A stretch of 64,000 nt of DNA from JBOZRQ01 sp050789255 (GCA_050789255.1 JBOZRQ010000050.1:1-64000), one strand, 5' to 3'. Shown: positions 33,095 to 41,774, counted from the stretch's first letter. Numbers and translations: made by a program. Notes: a model not told the origin generated them from the sequence alone.

Positions 33095-34927
33095 TTGGCA
33101 CGGCTGCTGAAGCGTTCCGAAGTTCCGGTGGAGGAGACCTGGAATCTGGGGGATATCTTCCCCACACGCGAGGCCTGGGAGGCGGAGCTGAAGGCTGCCC
33201 AGGAAGCACTGCCCTCGGTCGTGGAGTATCGGGGACGGCTCGCCGAGGGCGCCGCCGCGGTGCTCGGCTGCCTGACCGCCCGGGAGCATCTCGCTGAGCG
33301 GGCCACACGGATCATGACCTACGCGATGATGAACGCCCACACCGACGGCAGCGATCCGGTCAAGCAGGGGGACGCGGGGCGGGCCTTCGCCCTGGCCGTG
33401 GAGCTCAGTGCGGCAACCACCTTTGTGCAGTCGGAGCTGATCCAGCTGCCGGAGGGCGCCCTGGAGCGCTTCCGGCAGGAGGAGCCGGGCCTGAAGCGCT
33501 TCGGGACCCTGCTGGAAGACATTGCAGCGCAGAAGCCCCACGCCCTGCACCCTGTGGCCGAAGAGACCATCGCCGCCCTCGGCGAGGCGCTCGGCGCCCC
33601 CAACGCCATCTTCAGCCGGACCACCTCGGCCGACCTGCGGTTCGAGAACGTCCGGGACAGCGAGGGTCAAGAGCATCCGCTTTCGCTGATGGATTACTTC
33701 CTGACGGCGGAGGTCTCCCCCGACACCACCCTGCGGCGCAACGCGTACGCCGAGTTGGTCAAGGGGCTCACCCCCTACAAGCACACCCTGGCCACCACCC
33801 TGGCCACCGAGATCAAGCGCAACGTGGTCACCGCCAAGCTGCGCAAGTACGACTCTGTCTTCGACATGCTGCTGTACGGGGAGAGCAACGAGTGGTCGGC
33901 ACCGGATTACGCTGACCGCCAGTTCTTCGACACGGTCATGGACACGATCCAGACCGAGCTGGCGCCCCACATGCAGCGCTATGCCCGCCTGCGCAAGCGC
34001 AACTACGGGCTCGACAAGCTGCTGGTCTGCGACGTGAAGGCGCCGGTGGACCCCGGCTTCGCACCCCAGCTCAGCTACGAAGAGGGCGCCGAGCTGATCG
34101 AGTCCTCCGTGGCGCTGCTCGGGCCCGAGTACCGGCGCATCGTGCAGAACGCCTTCAAGGAGCGGTGGATCGACCGGGCGCAAAACGAGGGCCGCGCCGG
34201 CATGCTCTACTGCAACGGCGTGTACGGGGTCCATCCCTACGTCTTCTCCACCTGGACCGGCACCGTGGAGGCCGCCTTCGGCCTGGCGCATGAGTTGGGC
34301 CACGCCGCCCACATGGAGCTGACCATGAAGAGCCAGCCCTTCACCAACGCCCGGTTCGCGACGGTCTTCGTGGAGACTCCCTCCACCCTGGGCGAGCACC
34401 TGCTGGCCGAGCAGATCAAGCGGTCGACCTCGGACCCCCGCATGCACCGCTACGCCACGATGATGCTCCTGAACACCTACCACCACAACTTCGTCACCCA
34501 CCTGCTGGAAGCAGAGCTGCTGCGGCGGCTCTACACCATCTCGGAGCAGGGCCAGCCGATCACCGCTGCGACCCTCTGCCATGAGAAGAGCCAAATCCTC
34601 TCCGGCTTCTGGGGCGACACCGTCGAGATCGACGAGGGCGCCGGCCTCACCTGGATGCGCCAGCCCCACTACTACATGGGCCTCTATCCCTACACCTACT
34701 CCGTCGGCCTGGTCGGCTCGACCATGATGGCCCGCATGCTCAAGGAGGAGGGCGAGCCCGCTGCCCGGCGCTACGTGGAGGCGCTCAAGTCCGGTTGCGC
34801 CAAGAAGCCGATGGAGCTGTTCGCCAGCCTCGGCATCGACATGACCAACCCCGACACCATCCGCCAGGCGGTCGCCCACGTGGGCAGCCTGATCTCGGAG
34901 CTGGAGAGCTCCTTCGAGCGAGCGTAA
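33095..34927 (+). CDS. pepF: oligoendopeptidase F (M3B metallopeptidase)
   Basis: 610 aa, the usual family length. The zinc site is LAHELGHAAH (HExxH) with a downstream Glu in FVETPSTLGEHLL. An N-terminal all-helical region begins EVPVEETWNLGDIFPT, typical of PepF. It is cytoplasmic and hydrolyses short peptides. The TTG start follows GGGGGGTT. It is separate from cotH; a short inverted repeat (AGTGAT/ATCACT, 33061-33077) between them might terminate cotH. Confidence 0.95.
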   Translation: MARLLKRSEVPVEETWNLGDIFPTREAWEAELKAAQEALPSVVEYRGRLAEGAAAVLGCLTAREHLAERATRIMTYAMMNAHTDGSDPVKQGDAGRAFALAVELSAATTFVQSELIQLPEGALERFRQEEPGLKRFGTLLEDIAAQKPHALHPVAEETIAALGEALGAPNAIFSRTTSADLRFENVRDSEGQEHPLSLMDYFLTAEVSPDTTLRRNAYAELVKGLTPYKHTLATTLATEIKRNVVTAKLRKYDSVFDMLLYGESNEWSAPDYADRQFFDTVMDTIQTELAPHMQRYARLRKRNYGLDKLLVCDVKAPVDPGFAPQLSYEEGAELIESSVALLGPEYRRIVQNAFKERWIDRAQNEGRAGMLYCNGVYGVHPYVFSTWTGTVEAAFGLAHELGHAAHMELTMKSQPFTNARFATVFVETPSTLGEHLLAEQIKRSTSDPRMHRYATMMLLNTYHHNFVTHLLEAELLRRLYTISEQGQPITAATLCHEKSQILSGFWGDTVEIDEGAGLTWMRQPHYYMGLYPYTYSVGLVGSTMMARMLKEEGEPAARRYVEALKSGCAKKPMELFASLGIDMTNPDTIRQAVAHVGSLISELESSFERA

Positions 34928-34935
34928 GACAGACA

Positions 34936-34965
34936 GACCGGCCCTGCGCATCTGCAGGGCCGGTC
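34936..34965 (+). terminator. terminator after pepF
   Basis: GACCGGCCCTGC pairs with GCAGGGCCGGTC over six bases. Confidence 0.75.
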
Positions 34966-34986
34966 TCAATCATGGAGGGCATCCGC

Positions 34987-35306
34987 ATGGCCGGACGCGA
35001 CTGGTACGAAACTTTCGCACAGAAATTCGGAGGATACCGCAAGCTGTGGACCTCCGACATCCGCGGCCAGAACGGTGAAGCGGCCGGGTGGAAGCGGCGG
35101 GCTTTCGTCTCCTCCGCAACGAAGAGTTCAGCGGCACCGAAGTGCTGCCGTCCTTGGAGGATCTGGCCCTCTTCCTCTCCCGCATGCCCGGGGCGCCGGA
35201 CTACACCCTGCCCGAGCGCCTGGCCGAGGTGGAGCAGCATCCTCGCACCGAGGCCGGGTATGAGTTCCCCCGGTGGTGGTACATGTGGGTCGGGGTCAGC
35301 GAGTGA
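34987..35306 (+). pseudogene. remnant of a SAM-dependent methyltransferase with internal deletion and frameshift
   Basis: The first frame reads MAGRDWYETFAQKFGGYRKL and continues to about position 35080, like the start of a small class I methyltransferase. A second frame then gives AAGFRLLRNEEFSGTEVLPS and ends YEFPRWWYMWVGVSE, like the C-terminus of the same family. The SAM-binding core (the GxGxG region) is missing. Near-identical sequences GTGAAGCGGCCGGG and GTGGAAGCGGCGGG sit side by side at the junction, which suggests deletion between short repeats. The family assignment is tentative. Confidence 0.5.
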
Positions 35307-35547
35307 CCTCCTCGAGCCAGGTAAGCCAGGCCAGCGCCTCCTCGGCGGAGCGGCCGCACATCTCCTCGGAGGGGCGCAGGGCGACACAGACCGCCGGCCG
35401 CTCCGGCTGACCGAAGATCGCACAGCGGCCCTCGGCCGTAAGCTGCACGCAGCGGACGCCGGCGGGCTTGCCGTTTTGCATGCCCGGGATCGGCGACGAG
35501 ATCGACGGAGCGATACAGCAGGCGGCGCATCCGACCCGGCACTCCAT
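35296..35547 (-). CDS. YkgJ-type cysteine cluster protein
   Basis: 83 aa with Cys residues in the spacing of the YkgJ/CxxCxxCC family: CRVGCAACC near the start, then CVQL and CAIFGQPERPAVC. Family members bind a metal or Fe-S centre; the role is unknown. The ATG at 35547 has GGGAGG nine bases upstream. Its 3' end overlaps the convergent methyltransferase remnant by 11 bases. Confidence 0.85.
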   Translation of the reverse strand: MECRVGCAACCIAPSISSPIPGMQNGKPAGVRCVQLTAEGRCAIFGQPERPAVCVALRPSEEMCGRSAEEALAWLTWLEEVTR

Positions 35548-35568
35548 GGCGAACAACCTCCCAAAAGC

Positions 35569-35602
35569 AAACCGGACCTGCGGCAGACGCGCAGGTCCGG
35601 TT
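35569..35602 (-). terminator. terminator after the AHSA1 gene
   Basis: AACCGGACCTGCG pairs with its complement at 35590-35602. On the minus strand a T-rich tail (TTTGCTTTT) follows, so it ends the AHSA1 transcript. Confidence 0.8.
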
Positions 35603-35610
35603 CCATTTTC

Positions 35611-36021
35611 CTATGCCTCCACCAGCTTGACAAGCCGATCGAGGCAGTAGTTCCAGCCTTGGCGGTGGTTCTCCGCCTGCTCCTCGGACGTGTTCTCGGC
35701 GTGCGTCAGGAGCACTTCGGTCTCGGCGCCCCGGTCGCGCAGCTCGACGGTCACCAGGGTGACTGCCGTGGGTTCGCTCTCCCAGGCCCAGCTGTAGACC
35801 AGGCGCTCCGGGGCCTGAATCTCCCGATATGTACCGAACGAGACCAGCCGCTCTCCACCCATGAGGTCCATACCCAACCGGAAGGTGCCGCCCACCCGCA
35901 GATCCACCTCGGCCGTGGCGTTCGGCCCCCACCACCTGGCGAGATCCTCCGGGTTGGTCAGCGCCCGGAAGACCCGCTCCCTGGGCGCCGGAAAGACTCG
36001 GTTCACCTGTGACTGAAACAT
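35611..36021 (-). CDS. AHSA1/SRPBCC-fold protein
   Basis: 136 aa START-like fold with the typical beginning FPAPRERVFRALTNPEDLARWWGP, central VDLRVGGTFRL, and a C-terminal helix HRQGWNYCLDRLVKLVEA. Such proteins are commonly cotranscribed with an ArsR regulator, as here (three bases after it). The ligand is unknown. Confidence 0.9.
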   Translation of the reverse strand: MFQSQVNRVFPAPRERVFRALTNPEDLARWWGPNATAEVDLRVGGTFRLGMDLMGGERLVSFGTYREIQAPERLVYSWAWESEPTAVTLVTVELRDRGAETEVLLTHAENTSEEQAENHRQGWNYCLDRLVKLVEA

Positions 36022-36024
36022 CGA

Positions 36025-36360
36025 TTACTCCTCCCTTTCGTTTCGCAAGAATGCATCCAGCGCGTCGAACCGGGTCTCCCAGAACCGGCGGTAGCGCTCA
36101 AGCCACACGGTGGCGCCCTCCAGTGGAGCGGCGGCGAGGCGGCAGGTGCGAACCCGCCCCGACTTGGCACAGGTAATCAGCCCCGCATCCTCCAGCACCT
36201 TCAGGTGCTTCATGACAGCGGGGAGCGTGGTTCCAAAGGGAAGGGCAAGCTCCGACACCGACGCCTCCCCCTGGGCGAGCCGCTCGAGAATGGCTCTTCG
36301 GGTGGGGTCGGCCAACGCTCCGAAGATGGCGTCCATCTGTTCCGGCGAATAGTTTACCAT
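36025..36360 (-). CDS. ArsR-family transcriptional regulator
   Basis: 111 aa winged helix: MDAIFGALADPTRRAILERL, recognition region LPFGTTLPAVMKHLKVLEDAGLI, wing RVRTCRLAAAPLEG, and a C-terminal W..RFWETRFDALDAFL. It lacks the metal-binding ELCVCDL of metal-sensing members. The ATG at 36360 has no ribosome site, and the -10 lies just upstream, so it may be leaderless. It likely controls its own operon with the AHSA1 gene. Confidence 0.9.
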   Translation of the reverse strand: MVNYSPEQMDAIFGALADPTRRAILERLAQGEASVSELALPFGTTLPAVMKHLKVLEDAGLITCAKSGRVRTCRLAAAPLEGATVWLERYRRFWETRFDALDAFLRNEREE

Positions 36361-36367
36361 GTGGTTA

Positions 36368-36396
36368 AGTATAGCGGATGGGAACCCTTTCGTAAA
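36368..36396 (-). promoter_or_regulatory. SigA-type promoter giving a leaderless arsR transcript
   Basis: On the minus strand, TTTACG and TATACT are separated by 17 bases. The -10 ends seven bases before the arsR ATG, so transcription would begin at or next to the start codon. Confidence 0.5.
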
Positions 36397-36453
36397 GGGG
36401 GGAGGAGTTGGAATTTTGTGCGCTGAATTTTTTGGGCGAATTCATAAATCGAG

Positions 36454-37209
36454 GTGATCCCCCTGATCGGCAAACTGTTGTGGGGACTTTTCCTGCTGAC
36501 GCCGATGATCCTGATCATCCTGGGAATCGTTCGGTACTTGGCCGTCCCCATGACGGTTCGCTCCGTTCTGCTCAGAACGGTCGTGGCCCTGCCAATCACG
36601 GCGATGATGCTGGACCCGACGATTCACCGGGTGCTCGTGTCAATCCCGGTAGGCATGGCGGAGAACTATGGCATCGATGTGTCTGCCAAATGGTTTCAGG
36701 CATTCATCAGGACCGGCCTGTATGAGGAGACGGTCAAGTTCCTCCTGCTCCTGACCTTTGTCCGCTTCCGCCGCCAGGTGCAGTGGGGGGACCGCAAGCC
36801 GCCCCGTACGGCTCTATGGGAGACAGTCATCCCCAGCCTGTGGGTAGCCGCCAGCTTCGCCGTGGTTGAGAACGGCTGGTACCTCTTCGTGACCGGCACG
36901 CAGGGGGTAGACCTGCTGCTGTTCGCCATCGGGCGTGCCCTGGTGGCCGCGCCGGGCCACCTGTGTGATGGGGTGCTGATGGGATTCTTTTACGGGCTGT
37001 CCCACCGCCCTACATGGAAGCGCTTCGGCTATTTCCCGGCGGCCCTGGCCGTCCCGGCCTTGGTGCACGGGCTCTGGAACCTGGTCGCCTTCACGGGTGT
37101 GGTCGTCTACTCGCTCATCTTCCTGGCCCTGCTGCTGGGCGTCTGCTGGAAGTGCCTGCACGTTGTGAGGCGGGACGTCTCGCCGGAGAACAGCACGGTC
37201 GCTGCGTAA
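36454..37209 (+). CDS. PrsW-like intramembrane protease
   Basis: 251 aa with about eight membrane segments. PrsW-type motifs are GLYEETVKFL (EExxK), FAVVENGWYLF (ENxxY), GHLCDGVLMGFFYG and LVHGLWN. PrsW in Bacillus cleaves the anti-sigma factor RsiW; the substrate here is unknown. I keep the GTG at 36454. A CTG at 36463 would be better placed from GAGGTG, so the exact start is unsure. The last codons overlap a chemoreceptor remnant. Confidence 0.78.
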   Translation: MIPLIGKLLWGLFLLTPMILIILGIVRYLAVPMTVRSVLLRTVVALPITAMMLDPTIHRVLVSIPVGMAENYGIDVSAKWFQAFIRTGLYEETVKFLLLLTFVRFRRQVQWGDRKPPRTALWETVIPSLWVAASFAVVENGWYLFVTGTQGVDLLLFAIGRALVAAPGHLCDGVLMGFFYGLSHRPTWKRFGYFPAALAVPALVHGLWNLVAFTGVVVYSLIFLALLLGVCWKCLHVVRRDVSPENSTVAA

Positions 37210-37393
37210 CGAGACGATCTCTCCAGCGAGCCTCCAAGGGCGATCCAGCAGCACCGACCAAGTGGCGGGCGCCTTCCAGGCCCTCGCCGCCCTGACCGAG
37301 GGAAACACTGCCAGCACCATAGGAGCTCACGGCGGGCTCCGGGCAGATTTCAGCCGTCATGCAGCAGGTGGTATCCGGAGGTACCGGATGTGA
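37208..37393 (+). pseudogene. 3' remnant of a methyl-accepting chemotaxis protein
   Basis: A 61-codon frame with no start reads NETISPASLQGRSSSTDQVA and continues GAFQALAALTEGNTAST, before LRADFSRHAAGG and a stop. The Glu/Ser/Thr/Ala heptads and the QVAGAFQALA..TEGN pattern match the C-terminal signalling helix of chemoreceptors. Short length, lack of a start and the substitution of the usual Glu-rich stretch suggest decay. Confidence 0.5.
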
Positions 37394-37482
37394 TCTCTCC
37401 GAGGGGGGTACCCCCCTTCAAAACTGCCCTCTTTCCGGGAGGATGCTGCTCATTTGGGGTGATTTGAGGGCGTATTGATGAT

Positions 37483-37537
37483 CTCATCCAGTTTTGAGAC
37501 TGTAGCCGGCGGTTCAGGAGTCTCAGGATCGGATGAG
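37483..37537. repeat. 55-bp palindromic repeat, copy 1
   Basis: Begins CTCATCC and ends GGATGAG, with inner arms TGAGACT and AGTCTCA. It can fold into an interrupted hairpin. Copy 2 lies 147 bases downstream. Confidence 0.8.
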
Positions 37538-37629
37538 ATTTGCACGGGTGGCCTGAGGAGAGCCAGAAAGGGCATAAATCCCTTCGTTTACTACCCCTGG
37601 TGGGTACGTTTTGAGGCGCTACCCGGGAC

Positions 37630-37684
37630 CTCATCCAATCCTGAGACTGTTACCCGCGGCCCAGGAGTCTCAGAACTGGATGAG
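37630..37684. repeat. 55-bp palindromic repeat, copy 2
   Basis: Same length and order as copy 1 (CTCATCC, TGAGACT, AGTCTCA, GGATGAG). The differences lie mainly between the arms. A further 22 bases upstream are also partly alike (13 of 22 identical). Confidence 0.8.
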
Positions 37685-37830
37685 AACACGGCTCAACCCG
37701 ATTGACTGCCGCGGAGAAGGGCCTCGGGACGGCTTCCCGGCTGAGGCAGGACGGCGCCAGGCGCTCTATGGCCTTCTGCGGCTGAGCCGGGGTTTCGCCA
37801 TCCACCTGTCGGCCGGTTCATCTATGGAGA

Positions 37831-37859
37831 AGGCCACTGCAACCCATGTGCAGTGGCCT
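37831..37859 (-). terminator. terminator after the GNAT gene
   Basis: AGGCCACTGCA pairs with TGCAGTGGCCT over seven bases, nine bases past the stop of the minus-strand gene. Confidence 0.7.
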
Positions 37860-37867
37860 CGCATCAT

Positions 37868-38812
37868 CTATATCGCTTTGATGAACCAATAGCGGCCGGG
37901 CACCCGGCGGTAGCCCATCTTCTCGTTGATAGAGAGCATAGGGGCGTTTTTGGCGTTGTTCTTGGTTCGCATATACGGGGCGCCGCGCCGCCTCGCAACC
38001 TCCACGGAGAGCAGCTTAAGGGCCAGGCCGATCTGGCGCCCACGGTACTCCCGCAGGACGCCGGCGTACTCGTTGTAGAGCCCGCCTCCCTCCTCGCGCT
38101 GGAGCACCACCAGCCCGACGAAGCGGTCCCCGTCGGCAGCGATGATTACTCCATCGTGCAGGGTCTTCTCGTTGCCGAAGATGCCTGCATGCCATTCCGA
38201 AAAGGGCGGGTACTTGGCTGGGTCCAGCCCGGCATAGCCCGGGGTGTCCAGGTCGGTCACCTTGTAGAGTTCGTAGACGTCATGCTGGGTCTCTTCGCCC
38301 GGCTGGTCGGCGTAGGTGAAAAACCGGATGCCCCCGGCCTTCACCTGCTCCACGACCCCGGCGAACCGGTTCAGGTCGAAGCCGGGCAGATCCAGCACAG
38401 ACTCGAACTGATGGCCTTCCTCCGTGAAGCCCTGGTTCCGGGCGAAGCGCACCGAGGGGTCGTCAATATCGGACACACCCGTGCGCAACAGCTTGCCGCC
38501 CTTCTCCCGCGCCCATTGCTCGGCGGAGGCCAGCAGGGCCGAGCCGATGCCCCGGCCCCGGGCGCCCGGTTCAACGATCAGCGTGCAATAGAACTCTCCG
38601 GGCCACACGGTGGGGCGGCCACTTACGTTCAAGTACCCAAGGACCTCGCCGGCTTGGCCCACGGCCACCATGCGGTGGCGCAGTCCATCGGCTGGGAAGC
38701 GAGCATGCGCCTCCTCCACCTGCTCCGGCGTGGTCGGATCGGCGTTCAGGAGGTTGACCAGCGGCGTGATGCCTGCAAAGTCCCGATCAAACACGCGGAC
38801 GGTAAAGGTCAT
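37868..38812 (-). CDS. tandem GNAT-domain acetyltransferase
   Basis: 314 aa with two GNAT domains. Domain 1 (about 1-150) has the acetyl-CoA loop EPGARGRGIGSALL and the NQGF segment. Domain 2 (about 155-314) has LREYRGRQIGLALKL and NEKMGYRRVPGRYWF. It is soluble; the acceptor substrate is unknown. A 78-aa gene lies just upstream on the same strand. Confidence 0.9.
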   Translation of the reverse strand: MTFTVRVFDRDFAGITPLVNLLNADPTTPEQVEEAHARFPADGLRHRMVAVGQAGEVLGYLNVSGRPTVWPGEFYCTLIVEPGARGRGIGSALLASAEQWAREKGGKLLRTGVSDIDDPSVRFARNQGFTEEGHQFESVLDLPGFDLNRFAGVVEQVKAGGIRFFTYADQPGEETQHDVYELYKVTDLDTPGYAGLDPAKYPPFSEWHAGIFGNEKTLHDGVIIAADGDRFVGLVVLQREEGGGLYNEYAGVLREYRGRQIGLALKLLSVEVARRRGAPYMRTKNNAKNAPMLSINEKMGYRRVPGRYWFIKAI

Positions 38813-38824
38813 TCCATGCGCTCC

Positions 38825-39061
38825 TTATTGGTCACCCAGCTTACGATAGGCCTCCAGCATCGCCTGGTAGCGCGGGTGGCTCGGGGCGAAGGGATAGTCC
38901 ACCTTGGCCCGGCTCCACCCGGCTTTTAGGAAATCCTCTGTGCCGGCGGCAAACTCCTCGGCCACGAACGGGGCGGCCTTCTCAAACTGCTGCTTGGGGA
39001 TGTACTCCTTGGGGTAACCGGCCTGAACCCAGGCCTGTTGAAGACGCTGGAACGGATCCAT
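38825..39061 (-). CDS. small unrecognised protein, 78 aa
   Basis: A soluble, Lys/Glu/Ala/Pro-rich sequence (MDPFQRLQQAWVQAGYPKEY..., ending YRKLGDQ), likely helical. A GAGGAGGG ribosome site precedes the ATG. It lies between arsB and the GNAT gene on the same strand, with short gaps, so the three could be one transcript. No family recognised. Confidence 0.7.
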   Translation of the reverse strand: MDPFQRLQQAWVQAGYPKEYIPKQQFEKAAPFVAEEFAAGTEDFLKAGWSRAKVDYPFAPSHPRYQAMLEAYRKLGDQ

Positions 39062-39076
39062 AGGGAAGCCCTCCTC

Positions 39077-40378
39077 TTAGCCAATCACGGAAACGGCGAG
39101 CCAGAGCGCCAGCAGGGTAGCCAGCAGCACCGGCGGGGTGATCGTAAGGCCAACTCTCAGGTAGTATTGCCAGGTCACCTTCATGCCCCGCAGCTGCAGG
39201 CTGTGCAGCCAGATCAGCGTAGCCAGCGAGCCGATGGGGGTCAGCTTGGGACCGATATCCGAGCCGATGACGTTGGCCAGGATCATCCCCTCGCCGAGCA
39301 CACCGCTGATGTGTGCGCCGGCAAGGGCCAGGCAGCCGAGCATGACACCGGGCAGGTTGTTCATCAGGCTGGAGATGACCGCAACCAGCAGACCGGTGCC
39401 TACGATCGCCGCCACCGGCCCCAGGTGGACGAACCAGTCCAGCATAGCGGAGAGCCAACGGGTCAGCCCAGCGCTGCCCATGCCGTAGACCACCAGGTAC
39501 ATGCCCAGCGCGAAGATCACCACGTGCCAGGGCGCCTGCTTCAGGACGGCGGCCGGCTTGACCACCCGGTTCTTCAGCGTGGCGAGGAGCAGCACCGCTG
39601 CGCCACCGGCGATCACGAAGGAGACGGGAACGCTGATCACCAGGCTGTTGAGGAAGAAGGCCAGCACCATGGCGCTGAGCACCCCGGCCCCCACTTTGAA
39701 GAGGAACGGGTCCCGGATGGCCGATGCAGGCTCGGGGACGGCGCCCTGGTCGTACTCGGCGGGAATCTCCCGGCGGTAGTACCACCGGAGCACCAGCAGG
39801 GTGGTCACCAGGCAGACCACGCTGGGGAGCGCCATGAGCAGGGCAAAGCGGGCAAAACCGATCTCGAAGTACCGCGCCGTGATCATGTTGGTCAGGTTGG
39901 AGACGGACAGCGGAATCGACATGGAGTCGGCCACAAATCCGCAGGCGATCATGTACGGCAGGATGCGCTGGTGGTCAAAGCCCAGGGCCGTCAACATTTC
40001 ATAGACAATGGGGGTCAGGATCAGCACCGTTGCGTCGTTGGTGAATAGGGTGGAAACAAAGGCGCCTAGCAGAATCACCGAGGTGAAGATCACCCGGCCG
40101 TTCCCCCCGGCCCGGCGGGCCATCTGAAGGGCCGCCCAGCGAAAGAAGCCGGCCCCGTCCAGCACAGTGGAGACCACCACGATGGCGATCAGGGCGAAGG
40201 TGGCATCCCAGACGATGCCCGCCACGGTGCGCACGTCGGCCAGGGTGATCACGCCGGCCAGCAAGGCCAGCACCGCTCCGAGGACGGCTGCAACCCCGGT
40301 GTCCAGGTTGCGTGGACGGGCGATCACCAGGTACAGTGTAAAGACGAAGATGGCAGGTGCCGTTACCGCCGCACTCAC
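39077..40378 (-). CDS. arsB: ArsB-type arsenite/anion permease
   Basis: 433 aa with about 11-12 membrane segments. Signature parts: LFTNDATVLILTPIVYEML, SIPLSVSNLTNM, SSLMNNLPGVML and NVIGSDIGPKLTPIGSLATL. This is the ArsB/P-protein pattern, so arsenite or antimonite efflux is the usual role. There is no arsC or arsR beside it. The GTG at 40378 has AAGGGTGATC at good distance. Confidence 0.88.
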   Translation of the reverse strand: MSAAVTAPAIFVFTLYLVIARPRNLDTGVAAVLGAVLALLAGVITLADVRTVAGIVWDATFALIAIVVVSTVLDGAGFFRWAALQMARRAGGNGRVIFTSVILLGAFVSTLFTNDATVLILTPIVYEMLTALGFDHQRILPYMIACGFVADSMSIPLSVSNLTNMITARYFEIGFARFALLMALPSVVCLVTTLLVLRWYYRREIPAEYDQGAVPEPASAIRDPFLFKVGAGVLSAMVLAFFLNSLVISVPVSFVIAGGAAVLLLATLKNRVVKPAAVLKQAPWHVVIFALGMYLVVYGMGSAGLTRWLSAMLDWFVHLGPVAAIVGTGLLVAVISSLMNNLPGVMLGCLALAGAHISGVLGEGMILANVIGSDIGPKLTPIGSLATLIWLHSLQLRGMKVTWQYYLRVGLTITPPVLLATLLALWLAVSVIG

Positions 40379-40564
40379 ACGGATCACCCTTCCGTAAATG
40401 GTTCTGGAGTGTATTCTATCACCCGAAAGGGTCTATTCAAGACCCCTTCTATCGGAGAGCGGAAAAACCATGAAAAGGTCGAATGGTGGTTCACAGGGAA
40501 ATCAGAAGGGGTGGGCGAATAGTCTTAACACGAACCGAAGGCACACCGTGGGAGGTGATTGCCC

Positions 40565-41737
40565 TTGAGCTTCATCCGCCAAGCCACACGCCTTCAAAGG
40601 CTCCCGTCCCAGTTCTTCGCGCGGCTCGTCGCCGCCACTGCGGCGCTCCAGGCCGCCGGCCACGACGTGATCAACCTCGGCCAGGGCAATCCGGACCTGC
40701 CCACCCCCGAGCACATTGTGGAGGCCGCAGGGCGTGCCGGGAAGAATCCTGCCATGCACAAGTACATCCCGTTCAGCGGGCTCCGCTCGCTCAAGGAGGC
40801 CGCGGCGGGGTGGTATAACAAGAAGTATAATGTCGCTCTCGACCCCGAGCACGAGGTGTGCATCCTGATTGGTGCCAAACTGGGCCTGCAGGAGATCAGC
40901 CTCTGTTTGTTGGATGAGGGCGACATTTGCCTTGTTCCGGACCCCGGTTATCCGGACTACTGGTCCGGCATTGAACTCGCAGGCGGGCGCCGAGTACCGC
41001 TCCCCCTGCTGCCCGAAAATCGGTTTCTCCCCAACCTGACCGCCCTTGACAAGGAGGTGGCTGATGCCGCAAAGCTGATGTTCCTGAACTTCCCCACCAA
41101 CCCTACGGGCGCCGTGGCCCCGCCGGAGTTCTTCCAGCAGGTGGTCGAGTTCGCCCGGGCTCACCAGGTCGTGGTGGCGCACGATCTCGCTTACGGCGAC
41201 CTGGTCTTTGACGGGAAACCCCCGGTCAGCTTTCTGCAAACGCCGGGAGCGAAAGAGGTCGGTGTGGAGTTCTGCACCCTGTCCAAGTCCTACAACATGG
41301 CAGGGTGGCGCATTGGCTTTGTGGCCGGAAACCGCGAGGTTATCGCTTCCATGAACCTGCTCCAGGACCACCTGAACTGCAGCCAGTGGGGCGCGATTCA
41401 AGAGGCAGCCGCCGTGGCGCTCTCCGGGCCGCAGGACTCTGTGCAGGCGCTATGCGCCGAGTACGAGCGGAGGCGGGACACCTGGTTGAAGGCCACCCGC
41501 GCGATCGGCTGGGAGATTCCTCCCTCCGCGGGCTCCTTCTTCGTCTGGTGCCCCGTGCCAAAACCATTCACTAGTGAAGCCTTTGCCGATCTGCTCCTGC
41601 GGGAGTGCCACGTCGTTGTGGCGCCTGGCGTTGGTTTCGGTCCCGCAGGGGAGGGCTTTGTGCGAGTGTCGCTCACTGCTCCGCAGGAACGGCTTGAGCT
41701 TGCAGCCCAGCGGATCGGTCGGTTAAGGGTGTTCTAA
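40565..41737 (+). CDS. mtnE: MtnE-like PLP-dependent aminotransferase
   Basis: About 390 aa, fold-type I. It matches Bacillus MtnE in pattern: LPSQFFARLV, DVINLGQGNPDLPTPEHIV, NFPTNPTGAV, the PLP Lys in TLSKSYNMAGWRIGFV, and a C-terminal RIGRLRVF. MtnE transaminates 2-keto-4-methylthiobutyrate to methionine in the salvage pathway; related enzymes have other substrates, and no other salvage genes are nearby. The TTG at 40565 has GGAGGTGA nine bases upstream; 40559 is too close. Confidence 0.82.
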   Translation: MSFIRQATRLQRLPSQFFARLVAATAALQAAGHDVINLGQGNPDLPTPEHIVEAAGRAGKNPAMHKYIPFSGLRSLKEAAAGWYNKKYNVALDPEHEVCILIGAKLGLQEISLCLLDEGDICLVPDPGYPDYWSGIELAGGRRVPLPLLPENRFLPNLTALDKEVADAAKLMFLNFPTNPTGAVAPPEFFQQVVEFARAHQVVVAHDLAYGDLVFDGKPPVSFLQTPGAKEVGVEFCTLSKSYNMAGWRIGFVAGNREVIASMNLLQDHLNCSQWGAIQEAAAVALSGPQDSVQALCAEYERRRDTWLKATRAIGWEIPPSAGSFFVWCPVPKPFTSEAFADLLLRECHVVVAPGVGFGPAGEGFVRVSLTAPQERLELAAQRIGRLRVF

Positions 41738-41774
41738 GGGCGCCAAATACGAGCCGCCCCGGGAGGAATGCCGA

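Larger units (their letters stand above)
37394..37867. other. gene-free interval holding palindromic repeats
   Basis: 474 bases with no credible gene. It contains a 16-bp perfect palindrome AGGGGGGTACCCCCCT (37402-37417), the two 55-bp palindromic repeats listed separately, and a terminator for the GNAT gene. Confidence 0.7.

Noticed and set aside
34795..36012. Long plus-strand frame spanning the pepF end to the AHSA1 region
   Set aside because: It crosses two terminators and reads antisense through three genes; only a short part coincides with the methyltransferase remnant.
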